16,105 nucleotides of DNA from Acanthamoeba sp. SK_2022b (GCA_027943245.1 JANDJZ010000855.1:1-16105), one strand, 5' to 3'. Numbered from the stretch's first letter, positions 1 to 9,723 are shown. Numbers and translations: made by a program. Notes: generated by a model from the letters alone, not told the origin.

Positions 1-655
1 GCGGCCTCGAGGCCCTGCTCGCCGCGCCCCAGGAGAAGCTGCAGCAGCAGTCTGAGAAGTGCGCCACCTTTCCTCTAATCTCTTTAACGACGCATTTCGG
101 CTGATGAACGAAATGCCAGCCACGGGACGCAGGTGTCCAAGTACAAGCAGCTGGTCGACGAGCTCAAGGCCAAGCTCGATCAAGGTAGCCCCCCCCGCCT
201 CCCAGCCGCTGCCACCCAGTCCCTCACATATGCGCTCCGGCTGGCGCTCACCCGCTCGCTTTTGTCGTCGTTGCGCAGCGCAAGCGCGAGCGCAGAGTCG
301 CGGGAGGTCGTCGTCGATCGGAAACGGCAACAGCGGCGGCGCGCGCATCATCAAGCCCATCCGCGGGGGCGGCGGTCGAAAGAAGCCCGATCTCACGTCG
401 TCGTCGTCGTCGCTGTCCACCACGGCCAGCCCCGGCACCTCGCTCCGCCGATCGTCGTCGGCCCTCTCCTCCGAGTCGCCCGCCGGCAACGGCAAGCGAT
501 CGGCGAGCAAGGAGAAGGCGGCCATGGCCTCCCCCGCGTCGACGGAGAGCTTCTCGCTCCACTCCAACCTCCAAGACGTCGCCACATCTCCCCCCTCCGC
601 CTCCTCTGCCCTGTCATCGTCGCCCTACCGACCGCCCCACCAGTCCTCCGAGTGA
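1..655 (+). CDS. Kinesin-1 heavy chain, C-terminal part (5' truncated by window edge)
   Basis: Three terminal exons can be joined: 1-58 (codons start at base 3), 120-184 and 279-655 (TGA at 653-655). The introns at 59-119 and 185-278 both have GT-AG ends and compatible phases. About 165 residues are visible. The first part is coiled-coil-like (GLEALLAAPQEKLQQQSEN, then QVSKYKQLVDELKAKLDQ). A basic Ser/Gly stretch and the motif RIIKPIRGGGG (344-376) follow. That motif closely matches the autoinhibitory IAK motif of conventional kinesin heavy chains (IAKPIR in animals, IAKPLRGGGG in fungi). The protein ends in a Ser/Thr-rich, disordered tail of about 85 residues. The family is a plus-end-directed microtubule motor whose tail folds back on the motor to inhibit it. 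The motor domain lies outside the window, so the kinesin-1 call rests on the tail motif and coiled coil alone. Confidence 0.8.
344..376 (+). other. IAK-like kinesin autoinhibition motif (RIIKPIRGGGG)
   Basis: This short basic motif lies in the last exon of the kinesin gene. The usual Ile-Ala-Lys core reads Ile-Ile-Lys, followed by Pro-Ile-Arg and four glycines. The glycine extension is of the type I recall from fungal conventional kinesins. In the family the lysine inserts between the two motor heads and blocks ADP release. That role is inferred here. Confidence 0.7.
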
Positions 656-1099
656 AGAAGGGGCCCACAACCCACCCCTCCCTTCCCGAACACACAACCC
701 CCTAACGAGGCCCTGCCCCCCTTTGCTGCTTCTGTAAACTTTTTTCTTTCCCAAGGCCTGTCTTGGCACCACCACACCACTCTTGCAAATCGAGAAGGAA
801 GAAGGGGGGGGGGGAGTCATGATCCAAGAACAACGCTCACCACACCGACCGTAACTGGCTGTTGCAGCAGCGTGTAGTAAGTGTGGCGCAGCGCAACGAG
901 GTAACGAGCGAGTGGTGGAAAAGGGGAAGGCGGAGCATTTCTTTGCCGTGTTTTCTTTGCTTGCCGGGTGGCCACGTCTTGTCTTCCGCCGGGAACGTCT
1001 GCTTCCGCTGCAGGCCTGCCTCGTTCACCTTCCGCCCCACTGAGCCTCGCGAGCGCACAGCATCACTCGGGAGCCCCCGCAAGACAAAGAAAATCAAAG
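656..1099. promoter_or_regulatory. Intergenic: kinesin 3' UTR and reductase promoter/5' UTR
   Basis: These 444 bases lie between the kinesin stop and the reductase start, and I see no credible gene in them. The first part is C-rich with a TGTAA pentamer at 733-737 followed by a T-run, a plausible 3'-end signal. There is an 11-base G run near 807-817. A GTAACG donor-like site at 901 and a pyrimidine-containing CTGCAG acceptor ending at 1013 could bound a 5' UTR intron of 113 bases, but this is speculative. No TATA box is evident. Confidence 0.45.
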
Positions 1100-4000
1100 A
1101 TGGAACCGGACATTGAAGCGCCCACCGCTGCCCCGGAGAATGAAGACTTCAGCTTTACCGTCATCGTGGCCATCGTCGCTTGTGTGGTTGCGGCTGCGTT
1201 CTACAAATTCTTCTTCTCCTCTCCTAGCCCCCCTCCTTCATCATCCACAGCCGCCACCAAAAAGACAAATGATGCCACTACGAGCAAGACATCAGTTGCG
1301 CCGGTCAAGGTAGGTGGCTGCTGCCCTGACACCTCTTTCTCAGCATCGTGGTGATTACTGTTATAATTTGGCATTTGCGCCTGCCATGGATGACTCAACC
1401 GCACCACTCCTCGGCTCCTCCTGCTTACAGAAAGGGAAAGAGGCACCGGTTGTGGAGGAGAAGGGCGTTCCCCTGCGCATCCTGTGGGGCTCCCAGACCG
1501 GCACCGCAGAAGACTTCGCCTCCCAGCTGGCCGACGAGGCCCGCAAGCACGGCTTTGCCCCTCGCACCACCGACCTTGAGGACTTCACCGCCGTGCGTGC
1601 TCTACCTCCCACCCACAGCCTGCATCGCGCGCACTCGTCGTCTTGGTCAGAGATGAGCTCATCGAGGCCATGACGCCCTCTGTGCCGCCCCTGCAGGAGG
1701 ATCTGCCCGAAGAGAAGACGGTGCTGTTCGTGGTCGCCACCTATGGCGAGGGCGAGCCGACGGACAACGCCAAGGACTTCTACTCGTGGCTCATGAGCGA
1801 AGACCACGATGCCGGCCTCCTCGAGCGCGTCAACTTCACGGTCTTTGGGTATGCCCTCTTGCCCCTCTTGCCGACGATCCTCTACTGTTCGCTTCGTGCG
1901 CGCCCACCAACGCCGACCCCTGCCCCTCGCCAGGCTGGGCAATCGGACCTACGAGCTCTACAACGCCGTCGGGCGGGCCATCGACCGCCGGATGGAGGAG
2001 CTCTCGGCGCAGCGGTTCTACGAGCGGGGCGAGGGCGACGACGACTCGTCCCTCGAGGAGGACTTTGCCCGCTGGAAGAAGGGCCTCTGGGGTCCCCTCT
2101 GCCGCCTCCACGGCCTGCCCTTCGAGGGCGCCGTCCAAGAAGCCGAGTCCTACGACGTGTACGTGCGCCACGCCTGCCAGCCCCTCCCTCCCCTCTCCGC
2201 TGACGGGACCGCTCTCGATGGCGGTGGCGGCTCGGGACGATTGCAGGAAGGCGCGCAATACGCTGGTGTACGTGGACCACGCCAGCGAGGAGGGAAAGCA
2301 AGCTCTTCAGCGCCTCAAGGAGACGGGACACGCCGTCGGCACTCGTAAGCTGGGGTGCGATCTCCCATTCACAATCGAGGACGCCGCGCTCGACCTGTCC
2401 CCCCCCCTCTCAATCATCTGCAGCAGCGCGCGAACGCCGCTCTCTTCTCACGCGTGCTTGGTGCTGCTTCTGTGCAACCAGGGCGGTGCACGATTTGAAG
2501 AACCCCTTGATCTGCGAGGTGGTGGTGAACAGGGAGCTGCACGGTTCGACGTCCGAGCGTTCGTGCCGGCACATCGAGATCGCCGTTCCCGACGCCATCA
2601 CCTACGAGCCCGGTGACCACGTGGGCATCTACCCCAACAACGATCCCGAGCTCGTCCTCGCCCTCGCCGCGTAACTATTCCCCCCCCCCCCATCGACCTC
2701 CCTTACGGATGGGCGGCTGACCCCTGCGTGTGCGTGTGCGTGTGCGTGTGCGTGTGCGTGTGCGTGTGCGTGTGCGTGTGCGTGTGCGTGTGCGTGTGCG
2801 TGTGCGTGTGCGTGTGCGTGTGCTTCCGTGTTGGCAGGCGCCTGGGCGTGGAGGCGGATCTCGATCGTTTGGTGGCTCTGGCCCCCGTGGCGGCTGGCAG
2901 TTCGGCCAAGAAGAGCGGATACACGATGGGGCCTGTCACCCTGCGCCAGGTGCGCCCTCCCCAAACCCTACGAACAAGGCCTCCTCCTCTCGGCCGCTTC
3001 ACACGACGCGAGAGCCACTGCCTTTGGCTGACGACGTGATGCGGTGTGCGTGGTGGGAGGAGCGTAGGCGCTGTCGGAGCTGGTGGACATCACCACGCCC
3101 CCGCGCAAGTCCCTGCTGCACGCCCTCGTCCAATACGCGCGCAGCGACGAGGACAGCGCCATCCTCAAAGACCTCTCTGGCAGCGGCCAGCCTACGCTGG
3201 AGCCGCACCTCCAGTACGCCCAGTGGATCAAGGAGGACCGCAGGTGCGCTCTCCCAACCCCCAACCCTACTCCAATCCTCGCTCGGGCCATGATGTATGC
3301 GTGTGCGCCCTGCTGACGTCAGCATTCCCCTCAACTGTTGGCGCCAGAACGATCGGCGAGGTGCTGGAGGCGCTGCCGTCGGTCGAGGTGCCCGTGGGCC
3401 ACCTGCTCGAGCTGCTGCCCGCCCTGGCGCCCCGCTACTACTCCATCTCGTCCTCGCCCCTGGAGCACCCGGGCCGGCTGCACATCACCTGCGTCGTCAC
3501 CCGCTTCACCACCCGCACGGGGCGCCTCCACCACGGCGTCTGCTCCACCCACTTCCTCCGCCTCCTCCCTGGTACAGCCTCCCCTCCCCTCCCCATCCAT
3601 CCACCCCTTCTCGCGACAGCCCCTATCGAGGAAGAGCTGACGCCTCGTGCGGTGGCGGTTTGTTTTGTGGGGGGGGGGAGCAGACGGTGAGGGGCAGGAG
3701 GGGGAGAGGCCGACGGTGCCTTTGTTCGTCCGCAAATCGCAGTTCCGCCTCCCCAGGTCGGTCAGCACGCCGCTCATCATGGTCGGGCCCGGCACCGGCA
3801 TCGCTCCCTTCCGCGGCTTCATCCACCACGTACGCGCTCGGCTGGCTCTCCCCTCCTCGACCAGCCCCCTCGAGGCGTTCCTGCGTTGCGTGGAGTTGGG
3901 AGTTGACCGGCGGGGGGTGGTCGTGGTCGTGGTGGTCTCTGTGCAGCGGAAGCATCTGAAGGAGGAGGCTACGGGGGCGAGGGGCGAGACCGTTCTCTTC

Positions 4001-4604
4001 TTCGGGTGCAGAGAGCGGAGCAAGGACTTTTTGTACGAGGAGGAGCTCAACACGGCCGTCGCCTCTGGGCACCTCACCTCAGTCCTCGTCGCCTTCTCGA
4101 GGGAGCAAACCGAGAAGGTAACAGCCACAGCCTCCACCACCACCACCACCACCACCACCACCACCACCACCACCCGAACGGCTGCTGAGTGTCTGTGTGG
4201 TCGTGGCGGATTGTGTGATCTGCAGGTCTACGTGCAGGACAGGCTGCGCGAGCACAAGGACCTCGTGTGGACTCTTCTCGAAGAGAAGAAGGCCCACTTT
4301 TACATCTGCGGGTACTCTTCTATTTATTTTATTTGCATATTTCTATTTTAATTCTTTTTATTTGTAATATTGCCTCTGCTCTATTTCATTATTTTATTTT
4401 TGTTTGCGAGTGGGTGCGGGGAAGCGACTGACCTTGCGTGGGATGCTGGGTAGTGATGCGGCGCAGATGGCCCCGGCAGTTCGTGCGGCCGTGGTGGACA
4501 TTGTGGCGGAGAAGCTCGGCGCCGACAACGACAAGGAAAGCGCAGAGGCTTATGTGGCGCGTCTCCACGAGCAGGGCCGGTGGGCGACCGATGTGTGGTT
4601 CTGA
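1100..4604 (+). CDS. POR: NADPH-cytochrome P450 reductase (13 exons)
   Basis: Exons: 1100-1309, 1431-1592, 1658-1848, 1934-2158, 2247-2354, 2482-2670, 2838-2949, 3068-3243, 3348-3571, 3684-3829, 3947-4117, 4226-4311, 4454-4604. They total 2151 nt, or 716 aa, normal for the family. The enzyme carries electrons from NADPH through FAD and FMN to microsomal P450s. Residues 17-39 are a hydrophobic anchor, with the rest of the protein predicted to be cytosolic. FMN module: WGSQTGTAED (89-98), VATYGEGEPTDNA and FGLGNRTYE. FAD module: RYYS (487-490) and a GVCSTHFL motif. NADPH module: VGPGTGIAPFRGF (about 566-578), FFGCRERSKDFLY, SREQTEK and YICGDAAQM. The penultimate Trp, which stacks on FAD in this family, is present (DVWF end). 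The start was chosen because it directly precedes the anchor. The junction of exons 2 and 3 is uncertain: donor 1597 with acceptor 1652 also keeps frame and adds three residues. Confidence 0.95.
2725..2823 (+). repeat. TGCGTG hexanucleotide array in reductase intron 6
   Basis: Some 16.5 perfect copies of a six-base unit (TGCGTG / GTGTGC) fill more than half of the 167-bp intron 2671-2837. The array ends 14 bases before the CAG acceptor. All reading frames through it are open and give artefactual Cys-Val, Arg-Val or His-Thr repeats, which I do not regard as protein. Confidence 0.95.
4134..4174 (+). repeat. ACC/CAC trinucleotide tract in reductase intron 11
   Basis: About 13 CAC units lie 16 bases downstream of the donor at 4118, within the 108-bp intron ending at 4225. 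The flanking exon reading (SREQTEK joined to VYVQDRL) matches the reductase family, so the tract is intronic and not a poly-Thr or poly-His coding repeat. Confidence 0.9.
4312..4453 (+). other. Reductase intron 12 with AT-rich island
   Basis: This 142-bp intron has GT..TAG ends. Its 5' half (about 4318-4400) is very AT-rich (runs of TATTT and TTTTATTT) and ends abruptly in G-rich sequence. The other reductase introns are GC-rich or repeat-filled. Joining across it gives the conserved YICG-DAAQM segment, so the boundaries are firm. Confidence 0.8.
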
Positions 4605-4848
4605 CGATCGTCATCCCTTGGGTGGTTGTCTTCGCCCTCGTGGATCTGGACGATTTTCTCTCCAAGATTTTCCTTTTTTTCCTTGCATTTCCCTGTCCAC
4701 GCAAGGGTGCCAAGGGTTGGTTTTTCCGATTGTTGGATCCAAAAATCGGCTAATCGACAACCGACCCTCTCTGCCAGGAGGGGAGGGCAGTGTCTGATGA
4801 GTAGGAGGGTTTGAAAGGGCCTGGAACCCTCGCCCCAGATCAGAAGCC
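4605..4848. promoter_or_regulatory. Intergenic: reductase 3' UTR and SAM-TKL kinase promoter
   Basis: The 244 bases hold a T-rich stretch (4652-4690) downstream of the reductase stop and a G-rich stretch shortly before the kinase start. No TGTAA or AATAAA motif and no TATA box is apparent. No gene is seen. Confidence 0.4.
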
Positions 4849-6229
4849 ATGTCCAAGTTGCTGGCATTTAGGCGGACCAGCCGCGAACGGAAGGCCGCGC
4901 CCTTGCAACAGCGCGACAGCAACGACGAACTCGACAGGAAAGAGGAAAAGAACGGTCGTAAGAGAGCCGAGACAGCTCTAGATAGTGGCGGCGGCTACGG
5001 TACCTTAAAGAAAGGCAAGAAAAACATTGCTAGATGGCGACATTCGGTGTATGGCTACCCCGGGGGGACTCGATCGGCGGATGATTCGAGCCTGCCAACG
5101 CCAACGAAAGCGGCCTTCACCAGCTCCTCATCTAACCCGACAAAACGACCAGAAAGCCCGGCCCGTGAGCGTAGCCGCTCGTTCTCTTCTTCCGATTTCT
5201 CGTCTTCCTCCTCCTTTGACAATCTCTTCGCCATCAGCGAGGTCGGGCTCTGCTACACATGGGACGAGAGCAGTGATCCTCTCGCTTCCTCCTCTTCTTC
5301 CTCGCCCTCGCTCGATCCCGGGTCCCAAACCGCCACCGGCAGCAGCAGGAGGCCCAGAGGGAACGGACCCGACCTCGACGACGACAACGACGCCGAGGTG
5401 GCGAGCGAACCAATTGGACGGGAAGAGCCTTCCAGCCGCCGCCGCCGCCCGCCGCAGCAGCAGTTGGGCACCCACGACGCAGAGCCGCAGAGGCGGCAGT
5501 CTGGGGTCTCGACGGGCCTGTCGCCCAAGGTGAGGCGACGAAAGAGCACAGACGCCGACGGCGGCCACCAGGGCAGGAGCGGGGATGAGCAGCAGGGGGA
5601 GAGGGACTCGGAGGAGTCCGGGGAAGGGGCCGTGGGTCGCTTCGAGAAACAGCCGCCGGCCAAAGGCGCGGGAGGGTCGTTGGCGCTCGCCAAGTCGCCT
5701 CCCGCGGAGAGAAAGCGCACGTCGTCGGGCGACTACCTGTGGGGCATCGTCACCGAAGACCCCATCCCGCTTCCACCTCTCGCGCAGGACGATAGCGTTG
5801 CCGACGGCCCGCCGGCCTCGCCTCGCCGCCACCAACATCATCACCATCACCACCACCATCACGCCAGGGAGCCGGAGCAGCCGCACCACCATCGCGAGAA
5901 GAGCCACCATCAACACCACCACCACCAACATCATCACAGCCACCATCAACAGCAGCACGCGCCCCACCTCCCTTCTCATCCACCACCGCCGCCACCAGTC
6001 GCGCAGGCCGGTGGCGGCGACGAAAGGGAGGCGCACTACGTGGAGGCGGTCAAGAAGGAGCCTCCGGCCACCGTCGCCGTCACGAAGAAGCCAAAGAAGA
6101 AGCGGCTCTCCATGCGGCTCTTCTCGCCCGGCGGGTCCACCGATCATTCAGTCAACGCCGACGGCGCGTCCCATCAGGTACGGTGCTCCCGCGCTGCTGT
6201 GGTGTGACAATTCCATAAGCCTCATATCA

Positions 6230-6297
<68 letters not shown>

Positions 6298-9200
6298 CAA
6301 ACACAACACAATAGAGCGCCTTATCGCTCGCGCGCGTGGTGAACAAGTTCACGCGCGGCAGCCAGCACGGCAACTCGACGACTCTGGCCGCGCTGATATC
6401 CTCATCCCCCGAGGTTTACCACTCACACGCATCGTCGGCCCCCTCCTCCTCGGCCGGTGCAGCGTCCGGCAGCGGGGTGTCGCGTGACGGCAGCTCCCGA
6501 GCCTCCTCGCCGGCGTCTCGCGGGCTGAATGGTCCCACCTCGCCTCCGTCGCCCCGCCGCGCCTCTCAGCGAGGCCCCGGCTCGCAGGGAGGCGCCCCTT
6601 CTCGCCGGGAAGCGCTGTCCTCCTTGGCGGCAGCGGAGCGCCAACGCGATGACCCGTGGGGCAGCCTCTCGCCACAGCACCGGCGTAACATGCGGCCGGC
6701 CAGCTGCACCCTCGGCGAGATGCTCAGCGCCGACCGAGTCGGCCATCCCCGCGGAACGCCCTCTGCTAGGACGGCCTTGGCCGGCGTAGACGATGGCGAC
6801 AACAGCAACGACGACGACTACGACGACTACGAAGACAACGAGGTCCTGTCCAGCGGACGGCCGTCGACCACGTCGGCTAGCGCAATGCGGTCGCGCGCAA
6901 CCATGCTGAGCACAGTGGGCAGCGGGAGCATCGGCGGTGTATCATCGCGTCGCACCAAGGCCCACGCCAGCCTCGTCGACGCGAGGGGCAGCGCCAGCCA
7001 CAAGCTGCGCGAGCTGTCGCTCATGAGCTCGTCGTCCACCGTGGCTGCCGCGGCCCAGGAGCGGCGGAACAACGAGTGGCGCAGGAGCTGGAGCCCTTCC
7101 CTCCTCACTTCCCACGCCTCTCTCGCCCCGGAGCCCTCCGGCGGCCATTTCTTGCCGGACTACTCCAACAGCCAACGACGGCGCCCGCCTCCTCCGCCTC
7201 CCCACCTCCACTTCCAGCAGCAGCAGCCGCAGCAGCAGCAGCCGTCGCTCTCGTCGGCCTCGTCCGAGACGTCGACGTCCCCGCGCGGGCGCGCCCGCAC
7301 GGTGGGCGCCAGCGATTTACCTTCCGGCGGCGGCGACCAGCGAGTGTACGCCCTGCTTCGGGACCTCCACCTCACCAAGTACTGGCACACCTTTGCCGGG
7401 GAGGAGATCCTCCTCGAGGACCTCCACGACATGCAGGAAAAGGTCTCTGTCCCTCCCCACCGCTCCCTTCCTCACTTTTGTCGTGTTGGTTGCACGCACG
7501 CACGCACTCAATCACCCACTCACACTCGCACGCTCACCAGGACCTGATCAACGACTTTGCAATGACCAAGTGGCATGCCAAGCGGCTGCTCAAGACCGTG
7601 GAGCAGCTGCGCGCCGCCGCCTCGACGTCGCTCGGCCTGGGCAACCTCGGCCCCGACTCGGCTCGCAGCAGCAGCAACAGCACCACCACCGCCAGCGGCA
7701 GGGAGGGTGGCAGCAGCGGCAGCGGTGGGCACCACCCGCCCCCCTCGACCACAACCCCAGCGACTGGGGAAACCGTCGGCGGGGGCGGCGTCAGTGTGGA
7801 GGGCGGGGGCGGGGGCGGCGATCCGTCGGGCGCGCGGGAGGAGGAGCGGCCGAGGGAGTCGAAGAAGAAGTCCAAGAAGAAGGGAACGAAGAAGTCGCGC
7901 AAGAAGCGGAGGAAGGAGCGGGAGAAGATCGAGCGGGAGTGGGAGAAGCTGCGGCAGGAGCGCGAGAAGCTCGCCCTCGAGCGGAGCCTCGAGGCGCAGG
8001 CCTCCAAGCGGAGCATCGCCGACCTCGAGTTCCGCGAGCTCAACGTGGCCGACATCGAATGGGAGGACCACGTGCTCGCCCACGGCAGGTTCGGGGTCGT
8101 GTACCGCGGCCGTTGGCGTGGCGTGGAGTGCGCGCTCAAGCAGCTCCGGGTCGACGTGTCGGCCGAAAGCGAGGAGACCGAACGCCTCCTCAAGGCTTTC
8201 AAGAAGGAGGCCTCCCTCATGCAAGGTGAGCCCCCCCATCCCTCCCGCCCGGGTGCCCCCCACACCAACCGTACTCATCGCCGACCGCCTTAACCAGCGC
8301 TGGGCTACCATCCGAACTGCATCTGCTTCTTCGGCGCCGTCACCCTCGGCGGGCGGCTTTGCCTCGTCTCCGAATGGGCCGCCAACGGTACTCCCATCGC
8401 TCCCTTCCCTTTCTTCCCCAAACAGACTTATTTATTTATTTATTATTATAAACGTAATAACCGGTGTTCGCGCGTTGGCGGTGGGTCACAGGGTCCGTGT
8501 ACGATCTGCTCATCAAGCGGAAGGAGGACGTGCCCCTCAAGACGCTGGTCAAGCTGGCGCGCGACGCCGCCTGTGGCATTCTCCATCTGCACTCGGAAAA
8601 GGTAAGCGCCCGCCACAACGGCCCTCCCCACCTCGCCGCCCCCGCCCACCGCTCACCACTCCCTCCCCATTGCAGGTTATCCACAGGGACATCGCAGGTA
8701 TCACTTGCCTGTGCCCAACGCCGCGACCAGCTGCTGTGTTTATTTATTGCAAAATATTAGTTATTATTTGTTATTTGTTATATTATCCTATTTCTATATC
8801 TATTATTTGGAGGCTAAGGGCTACGGGCGGGGACACAGCGCGGAATGTGCTGGTGGGGCAGGACTACACGGGCAAGATATCCGACCTCGGCCTCTCGCGG
8901 GTGATGACGACCACCATGACCACCGACTCGGCGGGCAGCAACATCGGGGCCATCAAGTGGATGAGCCCCGAGAGCATCACCACCAACGAATACAACGAAA
9001 AATCCGACGCCTTCTCCTTCGGGGTACACACACACACACACACACAGTGCACGGCAGGCAGTGGTGGCGCCAATGCAGTCCTGATATGCGTGGGCTTTCT
9101 CTCCTTGGCGGCTGGCTTGGTAGGTGTTCCTGTGGGAGTTGCTTACGCGCGAAACGCCCTGGGGCAGCATGCCGGCCATGCAAGTGGCGTTGCTGGTGGT

Positions 9201-9723
9201 CAATGAAGGAAAGCGCCTCGCGGTAAGCCCATCTTTGCCTAAATTGTGTTTCGTTTAACATGTCACTCACGCGTTTTTGGTGCAGACGCCGGAGAACAGC
9301 GACCCGGTGCTGGGAGGGCTGATGGCGAGGTGCTTTGCGACCGACCCGCACGACAGGCCCGACTTTCATGAGATCTTTGCGACGCTGGCCAACTACCACA
9401 AGGAGCTGGACACCAGGACAGAACTGGGTGCCGGCCACGCAGTCAACACCGCTCCCTCTGTGGGTGACAGCAAAAAACAGAGCACGGAGAGCGAAGGAGG
9501 AGGGGCGCAGAGCGGCCTTCCTTTAACCCAAGGCGAGGAGAGCGAAGACTCGGATGACTACACCGACGATAGCAGTTCGAGCAGTGGCGATGATTTTGAG
9601 CAGGAAATGGTACTCGAGTACGCGAGAGTGGGTGGTGGTGTACATAACTTCATGAGCTCCGGGCGAGGCGACCAGCAGGACAGTAGCGACAGTGATGACG
9701 ATGACGACGTTGGTCACCTGTAA
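4849..9723 (+). CDS. SAM-domain TKL-group protein kinase with tyrosine-kinase-like catalytic loop (9 exons)
   Basis: Exons: 4849-6177, 6315-7442, 7541-8225, 8298-8387, 8492-8601, 8676-8697, 8839-9023, 9124-9222, 9286-9723 (TAA at 9721-9723). They total 4086 nt, or 1361 aa. Residues 1-785 are low-complexity (Ser, Pro, Arg, acidic clusters, a His-rich tract). A SAM domain spans about 787-845 (VYALLRDLHLTKYW..., split by an intron), followed by a Gly/Ser linker and a Lys/Glu helix (926-985). The kinase domain spans about 990-1259: glycine loop HGRFGVVYRG, Lys1019 in CALKQL, catalytic loop HRDIAARN (1117-1124), DLG instead of DFG (1137-1139), SPE instead of APE, and the conserved Arg1240. The tail is acidic. 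All catalytic residues are present, so it should be active. SAM domains oligomerise or bind partners, which suggests a signalling kinase, but the substrate is unknown. AARN is typical of tyrosine kinases, so specificity is open. Confidence 0.92.
5826..5999 (+). repeat. His/Gln-rich then Pro-rich coding tract in SAM-TKL kinase
   Basis: Residues about 326-383 contain runs of up to nine consecutive His, several further His clusters with Gln, and then a polyproline run. Codons alternate CAC and CAT, so this is not a pure trinucleotide slippage tract and may be kept at protein level. It lies in the long disordered N-terminal region with no recognisable fold. Confidence 0.85.
6231..6296 (+). repeat. 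(CA)33 microsatellite in kinase intron 1
   Basis: Thirty-three CA dinucleotides sit inside the 137-bp phase-0 intron 6178-6314. They lie between the GTACGG donor and an ATAG acceptor 18 bases downstream of the repeat. On the transcript this is a CA-rich element next to the acceptor. Confidence 0.95.
7344..7615 (+). other. SAM domain (split by an intron)
   Basis: The first half (VYALLRDLHLTKYW through EEILLEDLHDMQEK) ends exon 2. The second half (DLINDFAMTKWHAKRLLKTV) opens exon 3 after a 98-bp intron (7443-7540). The pattern L..L.L..Y...F...EI.L..L....E.DL...G.....R.....I fits a SAM fold, with Ala-Met in place of the usual Gly-Ile near the last helices. Confidence 0.8.
8388..8491 (+). other. 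Kinase intron 4 with TTTA-repeat island
   Basis: This 104-bp intron holds about 35 AT-rich bases (repeated TTTA, then TTATTATAAACGTAATAA, near 8424-8460) inside GC-rich flanks. It resembles the AT island of reductase intron 12 in composition. Confidence 0.75.
8676..8697 (+). other. 22-nt micro-exon encoding the HRD part of the kinase catalytic loop
   Basis: This exon is preceded by TTGCAG and followed by GTATCA. It encodes VIHRDIA plus the first base of the next codon. Exon 7 (from 8839) supplies the rest (A-RN-VLV), restoring HRDIAARN. The upstream intron is 8602-8675 and the downstream one 8698-8838. Skipping it would shift the frame and remove the catalytic Asp. Confidence 0.88.
8698..8838 (+). 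other. Kinase intron 6 with AT-rich island
   Basis: This 141-bp intron directly follows the micro-exon. Positions about 8738-8812 are strongly AT-rich (TTTATTTATT, TTGTTATTTGTTATATTATCC). They are bounded by GC-rich sequence before the CACAG acceptor. Confidence 0.8.
9026..9046 (+). repeat. CA repeat next to donor of kinase intron 7
   Basis: About ten AC units start immediately after the GT donor at 9024 in the 100-bp intron 9024-9123. Confidence 0.9.

Noticed and set aside
837..1116. Small open frames on both strands before the reductase
   Set aside because: No codon bias, domain or splice-consistent extension. The region is better read as promoter and 5' UTR.
2725..2823. Direct repeats considered as a CRISPR array
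   Set aside because: A six-base tandem unit with no spacers, inside an intron of a eukaryotic gene.
2703..3002. Open frames encoding His-Thr, Arg-Val or Cys-Val repeats
   Set aside because: Translations of the intronic TGCGTG array. The flanking exons join across it to give a continuous reductase sequence.
5128..6147. Long minus-strand open frame opposite exon 1 of the SAM-TKL kinase
   Set aside because: A GC-rich antisense shadow. Its Val/Leu/Arg-rich translation mirrors the His- and Ser-rich sense codons, and the sense frame joins in phase to SAM and kinase exons.
7520..8311. Two long minus-strand open frames opposite exon 3 of the SAM-TKL kinase
   Set aside because: They lie opposite the charged helix and kinase N-lobe, which have clear family motifs on +. 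No domain is recognisable on -.
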